From NCBI RefSeq assembly GCF_902459465.1, contig NC_047068.1, forward strand, positions 17,693,195 to 17,757,194: 64,000 nt of DNA, read 5' to 3'. The notes below the pieces were generated by a model. The model saw only the letters and a list, made by a program, of their open reading frames with translations. It was not told the DNA's origin and ran no database searches. Origin of the DNA: Asterias rubens. Its lineage: Eukaryota > Echinodermata > Asteroidea > Forcipulatida > Asteriidae. The position numbers and the translations under genes are program-made. Positions 48,058-61,500 of this stretch are shown in pieces (position 1 is the first letter of the stretch; each line of letters starts with the position of its first letter).

Positions 48058-48865
48058 ACATCTGTTTGTGTTTTTAAGTTGTTTTCTTATATCAGAGTTA
48101 TCTATTTTTAATTACTTGAATTAATTATGGTAAAAAATTGTATTTTGCTCGTATTTTAACACCTGTTATCTCCATGTAAATCCTTTCTGAAGGATTATCA
48201 CAATTTGAATCACTAACTCATCCCACATGCACCAATCTTCGATCCCAGTGCTGTCCCTCGATCCCACTGCTGGGTCTCCAGTCCAATAGCAATAATGTTT
48301 AAATTTCTTCATCAGTGAAAAAATAATTTGACTAACACACTTGCTGGTTAACTACGCACTATGAAGTTTTTAATCATTGACTTTATAGTCATTGTACCTA
48401 TAGATTTCTTGAAGATTTCTGTAAAATACCCCAAAAACTTATTTTAGATACTTTACAGCAGCTCTTTTCGGGTACAGTATACAAGTACATAATAAGGAGA
48501 GGAAATATTTGGTTTATTTTGAAAATAAAATACAATAATTATAAAACGACTTAAACAAATTAAGTTTACATGTACAAGTGTTTTTGTTTTTTTTCAATTT
48601 GTGTTACTGTTATATAATTACGACTAACACTGACATTTTGTATGGACTTCATTTGCATGCAGCTACAAACCCTTGTTTCCCCCTCCCCAAATATTTACAT
48701 TTGTTTGCGCACTGAAACATGCATGTTCACTAATCATGTACACCATTGTTTAGTATCAGTTGATACTGCTGATTTTAAATTATTGAGCATGGTAACATTT
48801 AGCTGTGTATAAAAATACATTCATAAATACCTTGGACAGTTTGGCTATTGCTATTTGTTGAGAGC

Positions 48866-48936
48866 GTGTTACGTGAATTCGTTGCTGTGTGATAAAGGCC
48901 ATGGCGGAAGGCGAGGGCCTTTATCGCACGCCCAGG
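48866..48936. repeat. Hairpin repeat (GATAAAGGCC / GGCCTTTATC)
   Basis: 'gtgtgataaaggccatgg' and 'gagggcctttatcgcacg' form a strong stem-loop with a short GC-rich loop. Probably a small MITE. Confidence 0.7.
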
Positions 48937-49029
48937 ACCCTGCCTGTTTTAATTGGCAATTTAAGAACTCCTCGCTTCCCTTTTATTTCCTTATATATAG
49001 ACGGTGATTTTCTGGAATAAGTGTTCAGG

Positions 49030-49170
49030 GGTCGATTTCACAAAGAAAACTTAGGACTAGCCCTAAGAGATATCAAAAACGTACAGCTAGTCCTAAGTTA
49101 GGACGAGTAATTGGTCCTAACTCCTTATCCTAAGATAAGACTAGTCCTAACTCTTTGTGAAATCCACCCC
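49030..49170. mobile_element. MITE family I, complete copy
   Basis: Ends 'gtcgatttcacaaagaaaac' and 'ctctttgtgaaatccac', with many 'taggactag'/'ctagtccta' pairs inside. Fragments at 24826-24925 and 60596-60713. Confidence 0.85.
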
Positions 49171-49194
49171 TGGGTTCTTTTACATGCACTACTG

Positions 49195-49322
49195 AACCTA
49201 GTGCCCGGGACCTAAGGTTTAATGTCCCATCCGAAGAACAAAGCAATAATAGTAAAGTATCTCTCTGCTGATCAGAAATCGACAGGTTGAGTCCATTGTT
49301 CTTACCCGCTCGACAAGAAACC
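49195..49322 (-). mobile_element. tRNA-derived SINE remnant
   Basis: Minus strand has 'cgagcgggtaagaacaatgg', 'actcaacctgtcg', 'ctgatcagcagagag' and then the 'gtccc' tail shared with 24495-24628. Confidence 0.65.
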
Positions 49323-49470
49323 ACCCTTGCTCTTTTTCGACCCAACCCTCCTCCCAAAAGAGATTTAAACATGGCTCTACTTCCAATTTTACTAGTTATT
49401 GTACACAACAAGTACAATGTAGTATTAGAATCAAAAACTAAAAGAGCATTGACTTGGGTTTCTCAGATTG

Positions 49471-49476
49471 TTTATT
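49471..49476 (-). terminator. Candidate polyadenylation signal, polycystin gene
   Basis: AATAAA on the minus strand, about 110 bp after the stop codon at 49585-49587. Confidence 0.55.
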
Positions 49477-49584
49477 CTTAATTACGGAATACTCTCCCTG
49501 CACTGACATAATCGCTCCAGATTTTAGAAATGTCTCAAACCTTTTTTGGAGGGGTCAAAGTTCACAGGGAATGAAATCGGCGTT

Positions 49585-52500
49585 TCAAGCCAGAAATATT
49601 CTACGGTTACATTGTTTCCCGGGAGACTCTTCACCACCATTGTGTGATGACGCAGAATGAAGTGTGATGCGGCTCAATGTCCGCGCAGGTGACCCACTCC
49701 CTTCACTGGGGCTGTCTTTTGGTATGTCAAGATCGCCGTAGTTGCTCTCCACAAAGTGGACGATCCGGTTGACCTGGACTTCCAGTGAATCCATCGTGTC
49801 CTCGTAGGATGTTGTTTTGGCTGAGAACAAAAAACGTAACAATTTGTTTTTCTCGTTGCCTGAAGGTAATTACATTGTACAAATATTGGATGCATGTTAG
49901 TACACTATTGCCGAATATAAAAATATAAATGTTGGTTTGCTGTTATCAATTAGTATGCAGGTATTTCGTTCACAAAATCCTTTTTCAACCAAGTGTATAA
50001 TCAAATAACATTTTCCTTAGCGAATGATCAGAGGGCATTTGGTTGGCACATGGAAATGATGTGTTTTAGCTGCCCCAACACTTGAAGAAAAGTTCTGGCA
50101 CTTTGTAAAAGGGAATGTATTTGTTCAGGTATCATTCTTGAAATTAATGGCAATAAAAACTTTTGGTAAAAAGCCACAGCAGCTCTTGAATAGTGTAAAG
50201 CATTTGTAGAGACATTTTACTTCAAAGCAATGTGGTTATATAACAATATACATACAAAATATTATTGTTTTATGCCTCTGAAGAAGGTCCGATTTGGATC
50301 GAAAGCTAAGGCCATCTACCCTACTCATTATATATATCAGTGTTTGCCCCAACATTTAAATAAGAGAAGCAGTACTGTCTCAGTAACATTTTTCAGATTG
50401 TGTATTCCTATTGGCCATTATTCTGTCCTGCATAGACACTTTGGGTCTGTTTTTGATCAATATCTATAAAAAAAACGTGACCACCATTTGGAAAATAACT
50501 GTTCACATAAGATTAGCTTTTTTTTTATATACATCTATATTTATCAGGATTAAAACATAGTGGTTTCGAGAACCAAGGGAATACTTTGCTTTAAAAGGTC
50601 GAAAGTTTGGCCCACTGGTGACTAAATCTGTAGATGTGAAATGTATCTTTTACTAACCTTTTGCTTTCAACAGTGGATTTTCAGAATGACCTTGAAGAGG
50701 TCTCAGGAAGAAGGCCTTGAATCTGTCGATCATAAACTCCACCATCTCATGATCTGTAGCATCGTCAGATCCTTCCTTGGCTCTCAAGTGCCTGAAGGCC
50801 TCGGTGACGATCGTAATGAACATATTCGTCAAGATCATATACATCGTAATGATGTAGACGACGAAGACAGCGCCCCCGATGATCGGTTTGGCCATCTTTA
50901 ACGCCTCAAAGTCAAACTTTCCAAGCAGCATGGAGAAGAGAGTCTCTGTTGTCGTGATGAAGGTGCTGAAGGAACCCACGATTGCATGGAATAGGAGGTA
51001 GGTCAGCTGGGCGAAAGCACAGAAGACTAAGCTCCAGATGATTGAAAAGTGGAACAGGTCTTTTGCGGCATAGGCGAGAGTTGACCCAAGGAGGGACATC
51101 TTGGCGTTGAGGCGCAGGAGGCGCATGTATCGGATTAAAGAGAGGAAGGAAACACACGCCAAGATGTACCCTAAGAGCTCGTCCCACTTTGCAATATGGC
51201 TGAAATTGACAAATTCACCTGCAATGAATAATTACAGAATTGATAGTTAGGTTCACTGTTACATCTTGGTGTGTGTTCATGAAATCTCCATTTGAAATTG
51301 TGTTGATTTTAAAATGAACAGGTAGTATAAACGGCTCAAAGTTTTTATCATTATAATTGATGGTCCTCAGGAGAAAGTTGAACTCTAATGCTGTAGGCTG
51401 TAAAATTTCTCAAAACTTTTCAAAACATCTTTGTCTTCGCCTTTGCATCTTTACACAACAGGAAAGCTCCATTAAATATTTTCAAAGTTTTGGCACAAAT
51501 CTTGGAAACTGCATTGTACACATCCTTTTCACCAGTGGCTGTATTAACATTGAATAACTTGGGTCACTCATGTCATTAATTTTAAGTAGTTTGAGCATGA
51601 TTAATTTTTGGAAAAGGAATTACATGGAGACCCAATGTAACAGGTGTTAGTTGTCAGATGGAAAGGATGTTAATATTTTTAATGGAGCTTTCTTTAATGA
51701 GAATGAGAAAATAGTTTCTGTGTACTAAACCCTGATCTTTGTTCTTGACGTCCTGCAGTGTGTTGACTATGAAGATCTGTCTGAGTATAAACATCACGAT
51801 TGAAACAACAGAAAGCAGAAGCATGAGCAGCTCGATGGCAGTCCAGAAGTTTTTCAGCTCCTTGCAGCCGGCCTGTTTGATCTTCACAATCAGACGGATG
51901 AAGAAGTAGATCAGGTAGGCCACAAAGAGGACCTAGTGGTAAAAAAGGTTGAGCTTTATAATTTGGTTTTTAAGCTTACACAAATGTACTCATTAACTTC
52001 CCCGAGTTCTATGAAAACAAAATCACACGTAAGTCGCTTTGGTGGGATTCTAACCCATGACTTTTTCATTGCTAGAGCTGATGTCTTACCACTAGACTGA
52101 CGAACTAGCCCAATGGCTAGAGGTAGTTTGAATCCCTAGAAGCAGGAACCACAACTAAATGGTAATGTTTGCATCTGACATAGAAAATATAATTTGCTTT
52201 TTACCCTGATTTCTATTAATGCAAGGGTGTGTATAAAGGAACTTTAATTCCCCACGAGCTGTTCCGGCGGCGTATATATCAGATCTGGGGAAGGCATCCC
52301 TGGCCGGACAACGTAAAAATTGATTTATCGGGCTTCTGTTTGGGTGTCCATGAACATTTTGTGTGTATATCTCGACCGTTAAGTCCTTAAATGTTTGGAG
52401 TGGAAATAGTAGAACCAAGGTCAGACAATTTGTTGACAAATTTACCTGAAAAACAACAGTGAAGATGGCCATATTGTCCCCGTAGTGATACAGCCTCAGT

Positions 52501-55500
52501 GTGTTGACATTGGAAGACACAACAGCGCCCCCTGTTGGCAAGGTCTCGGCCAACATGGTCACCACGCTAAATAAGTTAATGTTGCCGTTGAACACTGAAA
52601 ATTCCACAAAGATTGCCCGTGTCAGCTCATCGTACCATCCTGTCTCCCGTAAGAACATCGCCATAGATAGGGCACTGGATTTGCTTGTGCCGAACTCTGC
52701 CACATAGCCACCACCAGAGTAGAGAGCAAGCATGCCGAAATGAGGTACCCCTTTCAGCTCATGGTAGTCATGAAAGATCCATGGAGATGACTCCTCGGTT
52801 GAGTAAGGCTGAGTTTGGCTGGAGTTTGTCGGTTGCCAGCCGACGGAGAAGTTTCTCTCGTCTTCGTTATCCCAGGAGTAACCAAGATGGCACTTTGGAT
52901 TCAATGTCTGGACATCTGGAGGAATCTGGCAGGGTTCTGAAATGTCAAAACATGCTTTAAGTGTCAAGAACTGTTTTTTTATTTAAGGGGGAGTCGCTAC
53001 ACTCCAGGACTTTCCAGGCACTTAATTGCAATCCATTGAACTGCCAGAACATAACAACTGGACTGCTTCATTGTGCCGAAGTACCAGACAATAGTTTTGA
53101 ACGTTTTGGTGGTCAAATGGAAAAGTCCACTGGGAATTGTTGAATACTTATCTGATCCAAGGAGAATACTAAACAATTTCTGGCTTTTTATGTGCCTTCG
53201 TCTCTAAGCATTTGGTGTTTGGTGTATGAGATCATAGTCCATGTGTTTTATCTTGATCAGTATCAAGTCAGCATTACATGTACATGAGGTCTGGGTGAGA
53301 TTCCATCTTTCTTCGGCTTATTTTGAGCCACAGAAGGCCTCAAGCTGAATAATCTTAATTGTGTCGCATCTCACCCGGTTTCACTCGTAGCTGCCTCAGA
53401 CGTACAGGGCCAACACGGTAGCACTGCCAGTTGCTCAGGAACCTTGTATGTCTCCAGTGCATGGGATCTCCATTATAGTATGTCTCACCATAGAGACCTG
53501 GTAGCAGAGCTTGTTCAACCCAATTCCAGAACAGGTCAGGGGTGAGTTTCTCCAAGCTTGTGAAGTTCAGTTTCGTCTGGTAGGATTTGAATACATAGAG
53601 ATGCTTTAATTTTGGGTTGCATAAAGACAAACTGACTAGAGCGAGACTTGAATGCCCGACCCCAAGATTAACATGCCTGAGCTATCTTGGAACAGGGTAG
53701 CCAGTCAGAAGTCATTCAACCTGTAACTGCCTTTTAGCAAGGGATCACATTCAAGTTAACGGTACAACCTGGGAAGCAGCAGCTGAGGGATAACCTTAGA
53801 GGGAAAAATTGCAACCTGGGATTAACATGCTGGCGCTCTACTAACTATGGTTAAGCTCTCTTGCCCTAATGTAAGCAGTCTCCCTTTTTAGTTACAGGGT
53901 TGTAAGGAGAAGCCATTTAACCTGCAATGGACCCTTCCCATGAAATATGTAAATTGCACATAGTGCGTGCGCACTAACGTTTTGGTTGGCAAAATGAGAG
54001 AACATCGCGCTGTTTTGTACACGGCTATTGGGTGCGTGACGCAGACACGATTGCGCGTCTGCTTAGTGCACAACTCTATAGCATTTGCTAACCAACAGGG
54101 TCTGTACGCATGCGTGAATGTGATTACCACATTTCTGTATAGCGAGGTATCACATCCAAGTTTACAATGCAATGTGGGAAGCAGCAGCAGAGAGATCATC
54201 TTGTTTGTTAGTTTGTTTGTTAAGATGATATTCCTATCAAGGGAAATCGGCAAAATCCCACAAGGGGATATAAACACCAAGCTGGTAACCGCCAATCTCT
54301 CTTAGACAAACATTGGTTGAACGTGTTTGTGATTTGGAGTTGCACAAAATCAAGAATTGTGATTCAGTAACTTGATGACAATATCTACATTGTATTCTTG
54401 TTATTGAGAAATCAGCGGTTAGCTTGGGGGATTCAAAACCTTCATTCTTGCAATTGCAAGTCCTGCAGTGCAGGGGATGCGAGTTTGTACTTGGACATCT
54501 TGGAAGTGGTGACGTGTGGGCATGTTTTGGCATTTGGAAGAATTGCTTTGAAAAAGTAAAAAAAAAAAAATCTTACCGCGGTCTGCGCCCCGTTATTCTT
54601 AATGAAGATATCTCGGATTGATTGAGACATGTGGAATGATAATCCATCCCTGGTTGTGAAGCAAAGGAACATCACTATCACAACGAAGACTGTGTAGAAC
54701 CCAGTGTCCTTCAGGATGCGGTTCATCTTCAGCTCCTTCAGACGCTTCTTACGAGCCTCTTCAAGGGCTGCCTTAGTGGGAGGAGGACAGAATCTGCCTC
54801 TTCGTTCGCCTGGCACAGACCAACAAGAAATAGAACTACAAGATCACTATCACTATTTAAAGGGAAGGTACACATTTGGTAATTGTCAAAGACCAGTCTT
54901 CTCACTTGGTGTACATGTATCTCAACATATGCATAAAATAACAAGCCTGTGAAAATTTGAGCTAAATTGGTCATCGAAGTTGCGAGAAAATGATGAGAGA
55001 AAAAACACCCTTGTTGGGCCAATAGGTATGCTTTCAGATAGGAATAAAAGACTTCTAGCTAGAAGTCTTTTATTTTTTTAGTGTGAAATTACCTCTTTCT
55101 CAAAATCTATGCGACTTCAGAGGGAGCCGTTTCTCATAATGTTTTATACTATCAACAGCTCTCCAATGCTCGTTACAAAGTCAGTTTTTAAGTTAATATT
55201 GGTTTTGAGTAATTACCAAACGTGTACCTTCCCTTTAAAGGGATGGTATACGTTTGGTAATTTGAGCCCACTGTTTGTTTCAATCCTATATTAGTTGTAT
55301 GTACATGTATATCCCCCAAAAACTAATCTGTGAAAATTATATTTCAAAAGGTGGTAGTTTTTTTTGGGTTTAAACATTGCTGAAAATCTAGAGCGATTAT
55401 GTCTATGCAGGAAGAATAATCTTAAATAGGAATACACAATCTGAGAAATTTTTCTGTCAGTAACGCTTCTCAGGTTCACATTTTTGGAGAATAGAAAGAT

Positions 55501-58500
55501 ATTGTTTTTTCCATGACCACAGTACTTTCACACAAGTAGACTTTATCTCAACCTATAAACATGATAAAGGACTGTCCCTTGCACACATGTAGGGTCCCTT
55601 TATAGCTGAATAAAGTCTCCTATCAAAGGTCTTGCAACCATCAGCAAAGATTTGCATAATATGGACAGATTTGTTGTTTACCTTTCAGCATTGTATCATG
55701 AAGCATTTCTTCATCATCCCCAAGCTGATTTTGATCTTTTGAGAATCCCTCATTGACCACGATGTCCATTCTAGTGGGCTTCTTACATAGTAGGGACAAA
55801 AAGATGGCTACAGCAATCACCTGCAGATTTATGAAAGAGAGGAGTTGAAGCAGGAGGCGGGATTAGCATCTTAGATAGGAGAGTGGTAATCAAATGTTGA
55901 AACGATGAACTAAACTGAGTTTCAAATAATAAACTCGGGTGGAGCGTGAATGAAAAATGATTTTTAGGCCATTTTTAAAACCATAGCTTGGGCCTGGGCT
56001 TGGGCTTCGTCAGTTATCTTGAAAATATGTCTTTTTCCAACAGGGGTTCAATCAAATAGACAGAGCCTAAACTAGAGCCTTGGCCTAAGCTGTGGTTTTG
56101 AAAAGGGCCTCCTTGCCTTAAATGGTTGTATGATGATGACCGAGTTGAAGAGTGACATCAACATGGATACCAGCCATTCATTAGACTTCTCTCTTCCCCA
56201 CTGCAGGCTGTATAGGACTGTGAAGAATGCTGCTGTGACAGCAGACAGTATAATCAGAAGCCAACCAAGGTAGACACACCAGTGCGGCAGCGAGAAGGCT
56301 CTACTCTTCGTCTTCTTGTTCCTGGGCTTAGAAGAAGGTACTAGCTCTACCTTATCGCCTTTCAAGTCGCTCATAGAGCTCTGCGGGGAGGAGTTCTCTG
56401 ATGATTCGCCTTTCGATGTGTCTTTTAGATGGTTGGGAAGAATGGCAGTCTGAGATGGTTTAGACTTCCTGAATAACTGGACTATGATGATGTTGACTGG
56501 AACCACAATCATTGCGCTGATGAATCCGACATAGAACTCTTGTAGGGTGAAGGTCATCGGGCCAAGACGTAGTACACTCTGGTTTTCACGCTCCTCTCCC
56601 TGGCCAACATAGAACATGGCACTCGCAATCATGCTCAGATACAGAAGGCAGAGGCAGCAGGAGAGTCTCTGAACCCTGGTGAAGGTGCTCCTCGTCGGGC
56701 GACTGAAGAGGGAGAACCAGATGTGTCCATCGAAGAGGTCTTTTCGGCTGCTGGTGTAGAAGAGTTTGCCAAACTGAGTGAGGTCGGAGCGTGTTGCGAC
56801 CGGGATGACACGCTCGACTGCTCCGTCTTCTTTCTCCACAGCCAGCCAACGGTCACAGACAAAGAAGAATCTGAAAACAAGACAAATTGTTAATTCTGAC
56901 AGTCTGATAAAGAATTTCCTGACACTTTCTGGTAGAGCACCGGACTGAAGCTTTGGTTTTTCTGATCTGCAGAGTGTGGGTTTGAGTCCCTTGTGTCCTT
57001 TAGCAAGATACTTTACCATAATTTCTAAAGTTGGCCTTTGAATGGCTATCAGGTTCCTGGTACTAGTATTGGTAAATACACGTACAAGAGCTCAGAACAC
57101 TTTTAGTGGAAAAGTAGGGGTTAACCGTGGTGTTTCTGTTTCCACATAGCAAGCACCCATGTTTACAGCTATCTTTACGCTTCCAAGGTACAGTGATTAT
57201 AATAAGTAAACAGGGGGTCTCAAAAAAAACTATTCACTTTTGAAATGGCTGCGGAATAACAAATATATTGGAGTGTGTTATTCGGCAGCCATTTAAAAAA
57301 GTGTACACACGGTATAATAATATTACGGAACTTCAGTGACACCTGAAGCAGTGACTTACTGTTGTCTAGTTTGTAGATCAGTAATAGAGACCTGTGAGAG
57401 ATACCAGCTTGCTGATTCCCCAGCTCCAGTGTTATCATGCCATACCTTGATGTGAGACAGGTTACCTAGAGGTCTGGCCACACTCATCAGGAAATGGCAC
57501 ACACTGCCCCTCTCAAAAATCTAGGAAATACAATCATACATTTTATAGGTAGGGTCATAGACTGCTTTGGCAATGTAATGCTGATTTGCAGGAAAAACTA
57601 TAAAGAAAGAGAGAACAAAAGTCATTGTGAAAGTTTCAGCTATTATACCACAAGGGAAACTCATTGATAGTTTGGGTTTAAACAAAGACAAATTGATTGG
57701 AGCGGGACTTACAGTGGCCTTCGGTTTTAGTACGAGCGCTCTACCAACTGAGCTATTGTAAGGATGACTATCCACTATTATCTCTAGAATTCCCCAATTA
57801 GTTGTTTATACCAAAACTGGTCGCCCATATCCTCTGTCATCCCATTTCTTGTTAAACACACCACAACAAGTGGAAAATCTTTCTTAGCCCTATCTAGACA
57901 GTATCCCTATTAATCGGTATCTTTGTTTGGGGTTGCAAGTCAGAAGCCAATATTTGGTAAGTTTTCAACACAACATGGGAAGCAGCATGTGATGCGACAT
58001 TATTTAAAAAAAAAACATGCTCCCTAATGTACATATGTCGCCTTGGTGCAACCGCGTATCCTGATTTTGCAAAAGCATTGCACAAAAATACTCCATGCAA
58101 ATATGTTGTTAAATAAACTTATAAAGTTGACCATGAGAATAATCTACTGTATTTAAACCTACCCGAATCATAGTTTTTTTCCTCACAAGAAGAGAAATTC
58201 TATTTTATTTGTTACCTTCCTCTTATTGTCATCCAGAAGTCTGACTCCGCTATCTGCATCGTCTGTGCTGAGTATCAGGCTGACCTTTGACCTTGTGCCA
58301 CTTTCTGGACCCAATCCCGTTGACACCGTCACTTGGTAGAAGTAAGAATGCTTTGGGTGATTGTCAGCCAACGGACAGACTCCCCACTGTGGAAATACAT
58401 ACACAATGTGATATATCAATATCACACCAGCATCAATAACACTACACCATGGAAATGAACAATGCAAATGAACAATGCAAATGGAATTGAGCAATAAACA

Positions 58501-61500
58501 AAGGAACACTGAGCAACGTGTGTGCGCTGTACGTGCACAGGTGACACCATGATGATGATGTGGTCTAAAAATATGTATCTCATTGGTTCTCCTGACATTG
58601 AAGGTAATTTTTGTCATTTCATTTTATTCGCCAGCAGATAAAATAAAAAAATTGCAGATCAAAGGATCTTCAACAAATGTACAAAAACAAACATTAGAAA
58701 CCCTCCGCCAGTAGGGATGTGGTCGGGTTGGCATAGTTGTATCAGATTTCTCGCACATAGCAGTGTCTCAGATGGATTGTTGCATTAAGGTCATCCGACT
58801 ATTTTTCTTACCAGCCTCATTTTGGGCTGATTGTTTTGAACAGAAATTTTACAAAATGGTGGCACCTTGAATGAGATTTAGATGTATGGTACCCAATGGT
58901 CATTGAGTACCTTGATAATATCCTGTCGATCCTTCCTCCTCAGCCACACCAGGAGAATCAAATACAGTCCGAAGCTTCCCAGCACCGTTGAGAAAACAGC
59001 TGCGTTGTCGCCAAGGTCCTTGGTGAAGACTGTGGAGAAGTCGATGCTGTTTGGAGGAACGAAGAAGGAGGCTGCAAAGGACGAGAGATGGTTGCAGAGA
59101 CAGTGGGTGGAGCGGAGGTTCGTCAGTGGACCGGCCTAAGGAGCATCAAAAACAGGAGGTGAGTTTGTAAGTTACTTGTGAATTTGGGATTTGAGTCATT
59201 GCGTGATTATTAAAAACTTATATTTGGTTTGCAGGACACATGGTACACCATGTTTGGAAGATTATGTTCTTTTGAGAATTTGTCTTGCTTTGTATGCTAC
59301 TTAGCGGTAGGGTTAGGGTTATACTTGTGATTTGTAACTTTCAAATCTGGCTGTTTGTGAGAAAAACCCTTAAGAGAAAAGACTTATAATCTTTAAGCAA
59401 ACTTAAACCTCGATTCTAATTGATCAATTCATAGCAACAAGTTAATGATATTATTCTTTATTATAAAAAAAAAATCCACATGCAAGGCTCTGGTCCAAAG
59501 CGGGCTTCGAACCGAAGTCCACAGATTTGACAGGCTGAGGAAAATTCAACCAGAATTCAAGAGTGCTTACCTCGCAGCCTTCACTACTCATTGCTTCAAT
59601 ATGGGTGTCCCAGTACCGGCAACCAGAAGCATAGGTCAATAAAGTAACATTAACGACCTTTGACCCAGCTAATGATGATGTATCATTCAAGACCATAGAT
59701 TCTGAAAAACAAGACAATTGTTTGTCATAAGCATTGGCAGCCATTATACAATTGTTGCCACTGTAGCGAGGTCCATGGTGTTTTGTACACCATGGACCCC
59801 ATCACAGTGTGCATTTTTTGTTATACCACGGTAACAATATTATTCCTCACAAGTTCTGTTTTCATCTTCAAACATTATTACGATGGAGTAGGCATAGTTA
59901 ATATGAGCAGATGGACAGTTTTTCAAATATGAACAACTCTTCACTGTTCCCTCGAACCCGGGGCTGATTCATACAAAGGAAAAATTTGGGCTGAATTTAT
60001 TTTGCTTAAGCGCACTAAACTAAACCAACCACAAGAACCGTCCCTGCCCACACAGGTACCCATTTACCCCCTCAATAAAGTGTCTTGCTCAGGGACACAA
60101 GTGTCACGACTGGGCCTCAAACTAGCTACCTCAAACCCATATTATAATATTACTTTTCAAAGAGAATGGTAATATTTTACTTACCCATCAGAACAACTCC
60201 CAGGTAGTAGTTGCCGACACCATTCAATACTTCTATAGGAAACACAGCTGTGTATTCAGCCTCATTCTTTACCGCATTATCATCCCAGCTTTCCCCCGCC
60301 TCAAGAATCCGAGGAATGGACTGGACTGCATCGTGCGTCTTCTCATCTGGGAAGCTGCCGTTTCTCAGATAGATCAGGAATCTTGAGGTCTCATCGGAAA
60401 CATCTTTGAGAAATACTCTAAGCTCAACGTTCTCATCAGTAAGCTCAACCTTAATAAATAAGTCAAAAGGCTTTTGTAAATTTTTATTTCAAGAAAGGAT
60501 AAAGCCAGGTGGTCTTTGCCGTCATGGTTTGCTTGTGCGTAAAGTACTCTCTTTTCACCAATGCGGCCCTGCTGTCAATTTCACCCAACTCTTCTTAACG
60601 AGTTAAGTTCTGTATCTATAGACATTAGGACGCATTGAACCCATCCTAAGTTAGGCCGAGTTACTCGTCCTAACTTGAGATAGGATTAATCCTAGAGTTT
60701 TTGTGAAATCGGCTGCTGGTTCCCCTCCCTGTTAAGGTAATAATTGAGAAGAGTTGTGCGTTGGTTTTCTCCTATGCCACAAGTTTTTTTTTTCCAGTCG
60801 CTCCGGTTTAACTTCATGTGGTAAAATCAAACACTTTCAATATCTGGCTGTGCTACGTGTTCATGTATGGGTTGGTGTGGCTGGCTGCCGCTGCTTTTCT
60901 CTCCGAGGCTCCTGTTTTCCTCATTCCAGAAAAATCAAACACTTTCAAAATCTGGCTTTGCTCCATGTTCATGTATGGGTCGATGTGGCTGGCTGCAAAT
61001 GCTTTTCTCTCTGACCCCTCCTGTTTTCCTCATTCCAGAAAAATCAAACACTTTCAAAATCTGGCTGTGCTTAGAGTCATACATGTATATGGGTTGATGT
61101 GGCTGGCTGCCAAAGACGCCCTCGCATGCCTGCAGCTAAAACGCATCATAGCGTAATCATTCGCAAATCAGCTTCTCAACTACCAGTCATGATATCCCTT
61201 ATATTTGTCCATTTTCATAAGGGCTCTATCTATTAGAAAACGAGTGGATGACAAAACTTAATTTGACCTCTGAGCCCCTCTTTAATGTTTTCATTCGCTC
61301 CAAACCCCTTCCGAAAAATAATGTAGAACAAAAAAGTAAAGATGGCACGACCACACAGTTTTCAGAATGGGAAAGAGGAATCTTGAGGGTACTATTTTGA
61401 CCTGTTTTAAGGGGGTTGCCTTTTGGCAAACGAAAAAAGGGTATTTGTCCATAAGATGATCCATTTATCAAAGGGTGCAACTCAAGACAGTAAACATCTA

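Larger units (their letters stand above)
47200..49584. other. Intergenic between convergent ECHS1 and the polycystin gene
   Basis: No gene is seen. It holds four palindromic repeats (47689-47884, 47917-48057, 48866-48936, 49030-49170) and a SINE remnant (49195-49320). The two flanking genes converge here, so both 3' UTRs lie in this stretch. Confidence 0.5.

Noticed and set aside
53888-54305. Open frames of 112-135 codons on both strands
   Set aside because: They lie across a family B MITE and its flank. Frames also appear at the other family B copies, and no protein family is matched.
56072-56116. Extension of the large polycystin exon past 56117 (ARRPFSKPQL)
   Set aside because: The extension replaces a conserved transmembrane continuation found in the next exon; the GC donor explains the structure.
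57440-57450. Splice donor AAG|GTATGG within the PLAT exon
   Set aside because: Reading through gives the conserved PLAT continuation KVWHDNTG...WYLSQV and a correct phase-2 exit at 57360, so this GT is not used.
60824-61125. CRISPR-like array
   Set aside because: Three direct units without unique spacers, in an animal intron. It is a simple tandem repeat.
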